In this document: one piece after another, positions 9,258 through 15,651 of the stretch | Layout of the letters: each line of letters starts with the position of its first letter | How positions within the stretch are numbered: position 1 is the first letter of the stretch | NCBI GenBank assembly: GCA_020632575.1 | Contig: JACKFH010000047.1 | Coordinates: 1 to 22,727 of the forward strand | Length of the DNA stretch: 22,727 nucleotides | Direction of reading: 5' to 3' | DNA from: Candidatus Omnitrophota bacterium | GTDB taxonomy: Bacteria; Hinthialibacterota; Hinthialibacteria; OLB16 | The notes under the pieces: model-generated | Databases searched by the model: none | Told to the model about the DNA's origin: nothing | The model's input: only the letters and a program-made list of their open reading frames with translations | Program-made: the position numbers and the translations under genes

Positions 9258-10793
9258 TTATTTCTCGCTATCTGACAAATCGACGACTCTGGGCGCCCGC
9301 CCATAAATCTCGGTCAGTTCCTTCAACTTCGAGGCCAACTCGTCGGTGAGGTCCGAATCCTTCATTCGCCAGGTCCAATTTCCTTGACCTTTCCCGGGCG
9401 TGTTCAGTCTCCCTTCGGCGCCTAGTCCGAGGATATCCTGAAGAGGAAAGACGGTGAGATCGGCGACCGAGGCCATCAGGGTCCTGATAGCGAACCAATT
9501 GAAGGGTTCGACCCCCAGGTAAAAGTACTTTTCCATATACGGTTTAGGGCCTGTGTCCTCCGGCAGCGAGTTCCACCAACTCAGGATGGTGTCGTTGTCA
9601 TGAGTGCCCGTGTAAGCCACCAGATTCTGTTCGAACTTATGGGGAGGGAAAGCCGAACTCTCCTCGTCCTCGCCGAATCCGAATTGGAAAACAGCCATTC
9701 CCGGGAGATCGTATTTCCGACGAAGCGCTTCCGCCTTCTCCGTGACCACCCCAAGGTTCTCGGCGATCAAAGGAAGGTCCTCTCCGAAAACCCACCTCAT
9801 CGTGTCGAAGAACATCTCGGCGGGTCCTTGCACCCATCGTCCGTTCATCGCCGTTTCCTCCTCGGCGGGAACTTCCCAATAAGCGTCGAAGCCGAGGAAA
9901 TGATCGAGGCGAACTATGTCGCACAAACGAAGCGCGAGGCGAATGCGTTCAATCCACCAACCGTAGCCGGTTTCACGAAGATGGTTCCAATCGTAAATGG
10001 GGTTTCCCCAGAGCTGACCGGTCTCACTGAAATAATCGGGGGGCACACCCGCCACCACCTCGGTTTCTCCTTCATCGTTGATACGAAAAACCTCTCGGTT
10101 CGCCCAGACATCGGAACTGTCGTGGGCGGCGTATATGGGCATGTCGCCGATGATTCGAATCCCTTTCAGGTTGGTGTAGTGACGAAGCTTCCACCATTGT
10201 TTGAAGAACAGGAATTGGATGAATTCGTGCCGTCTGACCGAATCGGCCAACCGAGACCGAGCCTCCTCCAAGGCTGCGGGCTCCCGTTTCACCAGCTTCG
10301 GATTCCATTCGGTCCAACCCTGGTATCCGCTCTCCTCCTTGAGCGCCATGAAGAGAGAATAATCCGGCAGCCATCCGACCATCTCACGGCGGAAACCCTC
10401 GAACTCGGAAACGAGTTCTTTAGAGCTGGACTCCATGAAGTTTTGATAGGCGATCCCCAGCAGATCTCTTTTCCAGGAGATGACCGCGCCATAATCGACT
10501 GGCCCGTCCCCAAAGTCCGGCTGTCCTTCGAAATCGTCTTCCTCGAGAATTCCATACTCTCGGAGTTTTTCCGGACTGATCAGCCAGGGATTCCCGGCGA
10601 ATGCCGAAAAGCATTGATAAGGGGAGTCGCCATACCCGGTTGGCCCCAGCGGAAGGATCTGCCAAACCGTCTGGCCCGCCTCCGCCAGGAAATCGATGAA
10701 CTGATAAGCTGATGGGCCAAAATCACCAATGCCGTAAGGCCCGGGAAGGGAAGTGGGATGAAGCAAAATGCCGCTTTTTCGTATTTGGATCAT
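9258..10793 (-). CDS. malQ: 4-alpha-glucanotransferase (amylomaltase), GH77
   Basis: The product has 511 residues, normal for bacterial MalQ. The N-terminus reads SGILLHPTSLPGPYGIGDFG, and QILPLGPTGYGDSPYQ follows, both hallmarks of GH77. The catalytic triad is intact: nucleophile Asp297 in VRLDHF, acid/base Glu345 in IAENLG, and Asp399 in GTHDNDT. The sequence GVPPDYFSETGQLWGNPIYDW carries the family 250s-loop region. The enzyme transfers maltosyl or longer glucan units between alpha-1,4-glucans in the cytosol, generating longer dextrins and glucose. Together with the GH57 and GH13 enzymes on the opposite strand it forms an alpha-glucan recycling set. The ATG at 10793 has only a poor ribosome site but is the only start compatible with the conserved N-terminus. 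Confidence 0.97.
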   Translation of the reverse strand: MIQIRKSGILLHPTSLPGPYGIGDFGPSAYQFIDFLAEAGQTVWQILPLGPTGYGDSPYQCFSAFAGNPWLISPEKLREYGILEEDDFEGQPDFGDGPVDYGAVISWKRDLLGIAYQNFMESSSKELVSEFEGFRREMVGWLPDYSLFMALKEESGYQGWTEWNPKLVKREPAALEEARSRLADSVRRHEFIQFLFFKQWWKLRHYTNLKGIRIIGDMPIYAAHDSSDVWANREVFRINDEGETEVVAGVPPDYFSETGQLWGNPIYDWNHLRETGYGWWIERIRLALRLCDIVRLDHFLGFDAYWEVPAEEETAMNGRWVQGPAEMFFDTMRWVFGEDLPLIAENLGVVTEKAEALRRKYDLPGMAVFQFGFGEDEESSAFPPHKFEQNLVAYTGTHDNDTILSWWNSLPEDTGPKPYMEKYFYLGVEPFNWFAIRTLMASVADLTVFPLQDILGLGAEGRLNTPGKGQGNWTWRMKDSDLTDELASKLKELTEIYGRAPRVVDLSDSEK

Positions 10794-10960
10794 GAAACCA
10801 AGGGTATCGAAGAGTTAATTCGGATGATAGAGGAAATCCAAGGCGTCTGGGGGAGTGGGATAAACCAAGCGCTGAAGTGCTCTTTGCCTCAACTCGCGGA
10901 CCATAGGTTTGGTTGGAGCAACCTGGAAATTGGTGGCATTTCTGTCATGTTTAACAAGAG

Positions 10961-10969
10961 AGGAGGAGG
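10961..10969 (+). promoter_or_regulatory. Strong Shine-Dalgarno that fixes a TTG start
   Basis: AGGAGGAGG lies 6 nt before TTG 10976. The first in-frame ATG is at 11015 and has no comparable site in front of it. The ribosome site therefore supports TTG 10976 as the start of the first UroD-family gene. Confidence 0.6.
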
Positions 10970-10975
10970 TCGTGA

Positions 10976-12019
10976 TTGCATCGGTTCCGAAGTGTTGCCG
11001 ACACGACCAGTCTCATGAATCACCCTGAACGATTCCGCGCGGTCACGAATTTCCAGGAGGTTGATCGGCTTCCCAGATGGGAGTGGGCGATGTGGTGGGA
11101 TCGGACTCTTGACCGGTGGTATGAAGAAGGTCTCCCTAAACGTGTAAAAAGTGTCTTCGATATTCACGAATACTTCGGACTCGATCCCTACATCCAATTT
11201 TGGTTCAGCACCACCGATCCGACTATCGAAGCCACTCAGCATCATGTGGAAGGAATTGTCTCCAACATGGATGATTACCGGAGGGTTCGCCCCGATCTCT
11301 TTCCCGATCATTCAAATTCGATACAAACCATGGTTCCCTGGTTCGAGCGACAGAAAGCCGGTGACGCGGTGGTTTGGATCACCCTCGAGGGGTATTTCTG
11401 GTTTCCGCGCACCTTAATGGGATTCACTAAACTCATGCTGGCTTTTTACGATCAGCCGGAGTTGATTCATCAAATCAACCAGGATCTTCTCAACTTCAAC
11501 CTCGATCTCTTGGATCAGGTCGAGAAGCTCGGACAACCCGTCATGATGACGATTGCCGAGGACATGTCTTACAACAAAGGTCCCATGGTTTCAGAAGGGT
11601 GTTGTGAGGATTTCCTGGCTCCTTATTACAAGCCGATGCTCGCACGGGCCCACGAGATGGAAATGATGACCATTGTCGACACTGACGGGGATGTGACAAA
11701 ACTGGCGCCCTGGCTTTGCTCGATGGGAGTCCATGGCGTTCTTCCACTTGAGAGACAGGCTGGAGTCGATGGTATGCGACTGCGAGAACAGTTTCCCGAC
11801 CTGCGGATGATCGGCCATTACGACAAAATGGTCATGAACCGGGGAGAAGAGGCCATGCGTCAAGAATTCGAGCGGCTGGTCCCATTGATCAAATCGGGTG
11901 GGTTTATTCCCAGTGTCGATCACCAGACCCCGCCCGGGGTTTCATTGAACGAGTACCGAACCTATCTCCGACTTCTCGCCGAATACACGGGGGCATGCGG
12001 GGAACGCTCGTCCTGCTAA
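10976..12019 (+). CDS. Uroporphyrinogen decarboxylase-superfamily protein, paralogue 1 (metal motif lost)
   Basis: This is a 347-residue protein. The TTG start is chosen for its AGGAGGAGG site; the alternative is ATG 11015. The N-terminal NHPERFRAVTNFQEVDRLPR and C-terminal GGFIPSVDHQTPPGVS segments are typical of the uncharacterised UroD-like group related to corrinoid methyltransferases (MtaA/CmuA). The haem-pathway signature RQAGRY is absent, so this is not HemE. At the position where methyltransferases have HxC it reads DTDGD (residues 235-239), and the third zinc ligand position is Pro in FIPSVDH. It may bind a different metal, use acidic ligands, or be a non-zinc enzyme. It is the first of three related genes, and the second begins 77 nt downstream on the same strand. 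The substrate is unknown. Confidence 0.85.
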   Translation: MHRFRSVADTTSLMNHPERFRAVTNFQEVDRLPRWEWAMWWDRTLDRWYEEGLPKRVKSVFDIHEYFGLDPYIQFWFSTTDPTIEATQHHVEGIVSNMDDYRRVRPDLFPDHSNSIQTMVPWFERQKAGDAVVWITLEGYFWFPRTLMGFTKLMLAFYDQPELIHQINQDLLNFNLDLLDQVEKLGQPVMMTIAEDMSYNKGPMVSEGCCEDFLAPYYKPMLARAHEMEMMTIVDTDGDVTKLAPWLCSMGVHGVLPLERQAGVDGMRLREQFPDLRMIGHYDKMVMNRGEEAMRQEFERLVPLIKSGGFIPSVDHQTPPGVSLNEYRTYLRLLAEYTGACGERSSC

Positions 12020-12081
12020 AATACCGCCTGGCTTGCCGCGACCCGCTGTCTTGAGCGCGAAAGCAAAACCACTCCGCCCAT

Positions 12082-12090
12082 GGAGGAGGA
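12082..12090 (+). promoter_or_regulatory. Shine-Dalgarno deciding the start of UroD paralogue 2
   Basis: GGAGGAGGA ends 5 nt before ATG 12096. This favours that start over the in-frame TTG at 12033, which would add 21 residues that do not look like the family and has no ribosome site. Confidence 0.65.
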
Positions 12091-12095
12091 TTGCG

Positions 12096-13211
12096 ATGGA
12101 TAGCAAAGAACGACTCTTGTGCGCTCTGGACAAGGGGAAACCTGATCGGATGCCGGTTTCCCTCCACCAATGGCAAGGCTATCACCTGGATGAATACCTG
12201 GGGGGAATGAGCGATCTCGAGGCTTTTGAAAAATTCGGCATGGATGCCCAAATCCAGTATTTTGCCGAGATGGGTCAGTTCTGGCTGGTCGACGCCGACT
12301 TTTCGAAGGCCTCCACACCCGAGTGGAGGGATGAAGTCGAGGTGATTAGCGCCGATCCGAACAACCGCATCGCTCACCATACGATTCAAACACCCAGAGG
12401 CACGCTGGCCTATAAAACCGCTGGAGACAGGACGACCACTTGGATCACCGAATATTTGGTTAAGCGCGACGAGGACATCGAACTGATCCGGGATTACATG
12501 CCGGTTCCCGATCTCGACCCAGCGCCGATCCGAGATCTGCATAACAAGATCGGCGGTCGTGGAATCCTGCGGGGATTCGTGTGGGGGGACCAAGCGGGAT
12601 GCTGGCAGCATGCTTGTTGCCTGATGGATGTCAACGATTTGATTTACGCTTGTTACGACAAACCGGATTGGGTCCACGAATTCTTAGCCATACTCCTGGA
12701 GAAGAAACTCCGGTTTATCGAATCGATGAAAGGAGCGCTGTTCGACCTGGTTGAGACGGGAGGAGGTTCCGGCTCATCCACTGTGATCTCACCCAACCTG
12801 CATCGGGATTTTTGTCTACCATACGACCGAAAACTTCACGACGCTCTCCATGATGCCGGATTCAAAGTCACCTATCACACCTGCGGCGGGACTCTTGGGA
12901 TCGAGGAGCACATTGTTGCAAACGGATGCGATGCCTCGGAGACCTTGGCGCCGGTCAGCATCGGCGGCAACCAGGAGCCCTGGGATTTCAAGGAAAAGGT
13001 CGGCGATCGTATCGCCCTCATCGGCGGAGTCGATCAATTCAATGTGGTCACCGATGGTTCGCCGGAAATGATCAGGGCAACGGTGCATGAACTCTTTGAG
13101 AAGGTCGGTCGCGATGGTGGGTACATCTGCTCATTGAGCGACCATTTCTTCGAAACACCCCCTGAGAAACTTCAGATGTACGCGGAGGCGGCACGAGAAT
13201 GTGTTTATTAG
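12096..13211 (+). CDS. Uroporphyrinogen decarboxylase-superfamily protein, paralogue 2 (intact HxC...C zinc motif; putative corrinoid methyltransferase-like)
   Basis: From ATG 12096 the product is 371 residues. It opens with SKERLLCALDKGKPDRMPV, the usual N-terminus of UroD/MtaA-like proteins. VTYHTCGGT gives His261 and Cys263, and YICSLSDH gives Cys345, matching the H-x-C...C zinc ligands that activate a thiol in MtaA/MtbA-type methylcobamide:CoM methyltransferases. There is no RQAGRY, so it is not HemE. A methyltransferase role on an unknown methyl donor or acceptor is inference, because no corrinoid-binding protein or reactivator is present in the window. It probably shares a transcript with paralogue 1. 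The convergent palindromic element begins 10 nt after the stop. Confidence 0.87.
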   Translation: MDSKERLLCALDKGKPDRMPVSLHQWQGYHLDEYLGGMSDLEAFEKFGMDAQIQYFAEMGQFWLVDADFSKASTPEWRDEVEVISADPNNRIAHHTIQTPRGTLAYKTAGDRTTTWITEYLVKRDEDIELIRDYMPVPDLDPAPIRDLHNKIGGRGILRGFVWGDQAGCWQHACCLMDVNDLIYACYDKPDWVHEFLAILLEKKLRFIESMKGALFDLVETGGGSGSSTVISPNLHRDFCLPYDRKLHDALHDAGFKVTYHTCGGTLGIEEHIVANGCDASETLAPVSIGGNQEPWDFKEKVGDRIALIGGVDQFNVVTDGSPEMIRATVHELFEKVGRDGGYICSLSDHFFETPPEKLQMYAEAARECVY

Positions 13212-13221
13212 AACGGTTCCG

Positions 13222-13358
13222 ACTAGTGGACCTTCAATCTCTATTTTGTGACCCCGCTGTGGGAGCGGCATCTTGCCGCGAAGGTCAGCACCACGAATCG
13301 GGGCAGGGATGCCCCTCCCACGGCGAGACCCCAATTTAGAGCGTTACGATCCACTAGT
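13222..13358. repeat. 137-bp nested palindromic element (MITE/BIME-like) between convergent genes
   Basis: The element is bounded by perfect 9-bp inverted repeats (ACTAGTGGA at 13222-13230, TCCACTAGT at 13350-13358), and similarity continues imperfectly about 18 nt inward. Inside is a second pair, GTGGGAG (13259-13265) with CTCCCAC (13315-13321), extended outward by mostly complementary bases. Within that are two perfect hairpins: GCGGCA-TCT-TGCCGC (13265-13279) and GGGGCA-GGGA-TGCCCC (13300-13315). The whole can fold into a long stem ending in a two-arm branch. It has no coding capacity and no clear target-site duplication. It lies in the 188-nt gap between two convergent genes, where it could also terminate transcription on both strands. 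Confidence 0.72.
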
Positions 13359-13399
13359 GCTGTGTTGTCCCCGTACAATACTCCTTCCCGAATCATCCC

Positions 13400-14563
13400 T
13401 CACAAATCCAAAGGATAATTCCCTTTCTTCCTGAGAACCTCAATCGCATATTCATAAACCTCGGGAGCGACTTGGCTGGTCACCGAATGGTCGGATTGGA
13501 AGATCCATCCGCCCCCTTTCGCTGCTTGGAGTTTGTAACAGACTTCTTTCTCGATGGCTTCTCTGGATCCTGATTCAAGGACGCGGACATCGATGTTTCC
13601 GCAGAAAGCCAACCTGCCGCCGTAAGTTTTCTTGAGTTCCACTACGTCGAGTCCACTCTTCGCCTCAAGCGGGTTATAGCCGTCGAGATTGATCTCAACT
13701 AGGTCCTCGAAAATGTCGCTTGCGTTCCCGCATCCGTGATAGATGGTCATGAGATTATTGGCGTGACACAGATCGATCAGTCTCTTGACGTGTGGTTTGA
13801 AAACCTCGTTCCATCTCTTCCTGCCGAAGAGCATCCCCTTCACATAGGCCACATCGCCCCAGATATACATTCCCGCGAGTCGTCCCTTGCCGGCCTCGAT
13901 TTGAGCCTGAGCCAGATCGAAAAGGAAATCGCCAATCCTGTCCACGAAAGCGGTGAGAGAATTCGCCTCCGTTGCCATCCAAATCAATGCGTTCTCACTC
14001 CCAATGATTCGCCAGAGATATTCAAAAGGCTCGCAGACCGAACCGAAGAGACAAAAGTCATTCGCATACGCATTCACCCGATCGTCCCAAGACGGAATAT
14101 TCCTGGCCAGATCATCTCCAACTCCATTGATTTGATCATCACCTGCTGAATGGAACCGACGCGAATCGGAGGGACTCTCGAACTCGAACGATGCCATCTC
14201 CTCGGGACGATGGATGCTGAAGTCCTCATAACGCGGCATGGGAAAGTCCTTCCTCCGCCGAATCGTCGCGCCAAACCCGGTCCTCACCACAATATCCTCA
14301 TCCGTTTGCTCGAGCACTTCGAACGGCTGAATGCGTGGGTCCATGTTCGGGTTGATCACCACATAATCCAGATCGAAGTGGCGATAGGGGTCAAAGTCAT
14401 CTCCCCATTTTTTTCGGCATCGCCTGAGGAAACCTGACCAGAAGAATTCTCCCACCGGAACCCGATCGGGCTCCTCATGTGACAAGGCTTTTCGAATTCG
14501 CTCAGTTTTGATCAGGGAATGACTGAATTGAGAATTGTTCGCTTGGTCGGATTCTGGACGCAC
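13400..14563 (-). CDS. Uroporphyrinogen decarboxylase-superfamily protein, paralogue 3 (partial zinc motif)
   Basis: This 387-residue protein starts at GTG 14563, with AGGAG about 8 nt upstream. The N-terminal segment ERIRKALSHEEPDRVPVGEFFWSG is typical of UroD-like proteins of uncultured bacteria. MTIYHGCGN provides His276 and Cys278 of the H-x-C motif. The distal Cys expected near the C-terminus is replaced by a bulky residue in WIFQSDH. GRLAFCGNIDV is the characteristic GNID strand of the superfamily. RQAGRY is absent, so it is not the haem enzyme. It is transcribed towards paralogue 2, and the palindromic element lies between their ends. A methyl-transfer or related role is inferred from the superfamily only. 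Confidence 0.87.
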   Translation of the reverse strand: MRPESDQANNSQFSHSLIKTERIRKALSHEEPDRVPVGEFFWSGFLRRCRKKWGDDFDPYRHFDLDYVVINPNMDPRIQPFEVLEQTDEDIVVRTGFGATIRRRKDFPMPRYEDFSIHRPEEMASFEFESPSDSRRFHSAGDDQINGVGDDLARNIPSWDDRVNAYANDFCLFGSVCEPFEYLWRIIGSENALIWMATEANSLTAFVDRIGDFLFDLAQAQIEAGKGRLAGMYIWGDVAYVKGMLFGRKRWNEVFKPHVKRLIDLCHANNLMTIYHGCGNASDIFEDLVEINLDGYNPLEAKSGLDVVELKKTYGGRLAFCGNIDVRVLESGSREAIEKEVCYKLQAAKGGGWIFQSDHSVTSQVAPEVYEYAIEVLRKKGNYPLDL

Positions 14564-14723
14564 CTCTCCATCTCCTTTGCCCGCGGGAAGGATACACCGA
14601 CTGGAGTGGACAGGTTATAGGGGGCGAATCGCATCGATCGCATTTGGCTCCCTGGTACAAGAAACAAACAATAGGCTCCCTGAAGGCGTCGAAGAGCATC
14701 TATTCATTCCTGACCAATGATGC

Positions 14724-14752
14724 TTGACCCCGGATTGGGAAGCGAGGATCAT
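14724..14752 (+). promoter_or_regulatory. Candidate sigma-70-type promoter before the pseudopilin gene
   Basis: TTGACC (14724-14729), a 17-nt spacer and GATCAT (14747-14752) match the -35 and -10 consensus at 5/6 and 4/6 positions. This would leave an untranslated leader of roughly 75 nt before ATG 14834. Such matches occur by chance, and the promoter consensus of this lineage is unknown. Confidence 0.3.
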
Positions 14753-14833
14753 GAACGGGTGGATGGAGCAATTAGGGATTCCTGATTCATCGCTTATGAG
14801 AATTGGATGCTTTCGGCTGCCGAAGGGAGTTCC

Positions 14834-15412
14834 ATGGTGAGAAAACCGAGCCGGGGAAGAAGGGCCTTCACCCTCATTGAACTGTTGATTGTGATCGCCA
14901 TCATTCTGATTCTTGTGGCGATCGCCCTGCCCAATTTTCTCGAAGCCCAGATGCGCGCAAAGGTTGTCCGTGCCAATGCCGATCTCAAATCGCTGGTCAC
15001 CGCTCTCGAGTCCTATCAAATCGAGTTCCGCCAGTACCTGGACCTCTGGCAGGCGCGAAATTGGGGACCGAGATATGACCCGAACAGCATCACCTCTCAT
15101 CGACTCCTGCCCCTGACAACGCCCATCAAGTTTATCGCTTCCATCCCTCCCGAAGCTTTTGACCTGAGCCGTGAAATCCCTGGTTTTCAAGCGGATACGT
15201 ATGCCTATGGAAGCCGGGTTTCCTATGACAAGGAAGGGATCTTTTGGCGAGATTATTTCGATCGCAAACTCAAATATCAGTACTCGATTCGTAGCATCGG
15301 TCCTGACCGCGCCTCTAATATCATCGAACCCATTTTCCCAGACCTGATCCTCCCTTATTCCCCCACCAATGGAACCAAGAGCCGTGGAGACATTAACTTT
15401 TGGGGTCCTTGA
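14834..15412 (+). CDS. Type IV pseudopilin / type II secretion pseudopilin-like protein
   Basis: From ATG 14834, which follows AAGGGAG, the product is 192 residues. An in-frame ATG at 14807 is less likely because it lengthens the leader. The basic 11-residue leader ends in GRRA and is followed by FTLIELLIVIAI, the class III prepilin signal with Glu at +5 and a long hydrophobic helix. The residue before the cleavage site is Ala rather than the usual Gly, which prepilin peptidases can tolerate. The helix runs into LPNFLEAQMRAKVVRANADL, a form common in large pseudopilin families of environmental phyla. The C-terminus YSPTNGTKSRGDI is also typical of those proteins. After processing it should sit in the inner membrane with the globular part outside. 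No secretion or pilus genes flank it, so its partner machine is unknown. Confidence 0.9.
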   Translation: MVRKPSRGRRAFTLIELLIVIAIILILVAIALPNFLEAQMRAKVVRANADLKSLVTALESYQIEFRQYLDLWQARNWGPRYDPNSITSHRLLPLTTPIKFIASIPPEAFDLSREIPGFQADTYAYGSRVSYDKEGIFWRDYFDRKLKYQYSIRSIGPDRASNIIEPIFPDLILPYSPTNGTKSRGDINFWGP

Positions 15413-15651
15413 GGACTCTAAGCGCTTCGGGTATCCGGTTGGGGTCTTTCCCGGATTCAGGTCGACCGCCCAAAACCAGCATCTTAGCGCCTGAAACTAA
15501 AGGGAGCGGGGATGGTGGATCTGTCAAGACGATGTCGATTCATGGCAAGGACCCAGTTAGGAGAGCAATTACTATTATTTTGTTTATCGCGCTTCAGGTG
15601 AGGTGGTGACCAGCAAACGGTGAGAAGAGGCGCGGGAAAGGGAGTCGATCG

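Noticed and set aside
9600..10712. 370-codon plus-strand frame opposite malQ
   Set aside because: Antisense to the MalQ triad region and long only because of codon bias in malQ.
10794..10975. Divergent intergenic region between malQ and the first UroD gene as a promoter/operator region
   Set aside because: It must hold promoters for both directions, but I found no convincing -35/-10 pair or operator palindrome, so no site is annotated.
10976..14563. Calling the three UroD-like genes hemE (haem biosynthesis)
   Set aside because: All lack RQAGRY and differ greatly from one another. H-x-C motifs in two of them point to the methyltransferase-like side of the superfamily.
14615..15190. 191-codon minus-strand frame covering the upstream region and first half of the pseudopilin gene
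   Set aside because: Translation has no domain and is antisense to the highly conserved prepilin signal helix.
15433..15456. ATCCGG/CCGGAT hairpin after the pseudopilin gene as a terminator
   Set aside because: Only a 6-bp stem with a 12-nt loop and no T-run after it, so too weak to call.
15532..15609. 25-codon ORF with a short hydrophobic segment before the DUF6259 gene
   Set aside because: No ribosome site, no family, and hydrophobicity comes from an AT-rich patch (15567-15587) that could equally be promoter DNA. Not supportable as a gene.
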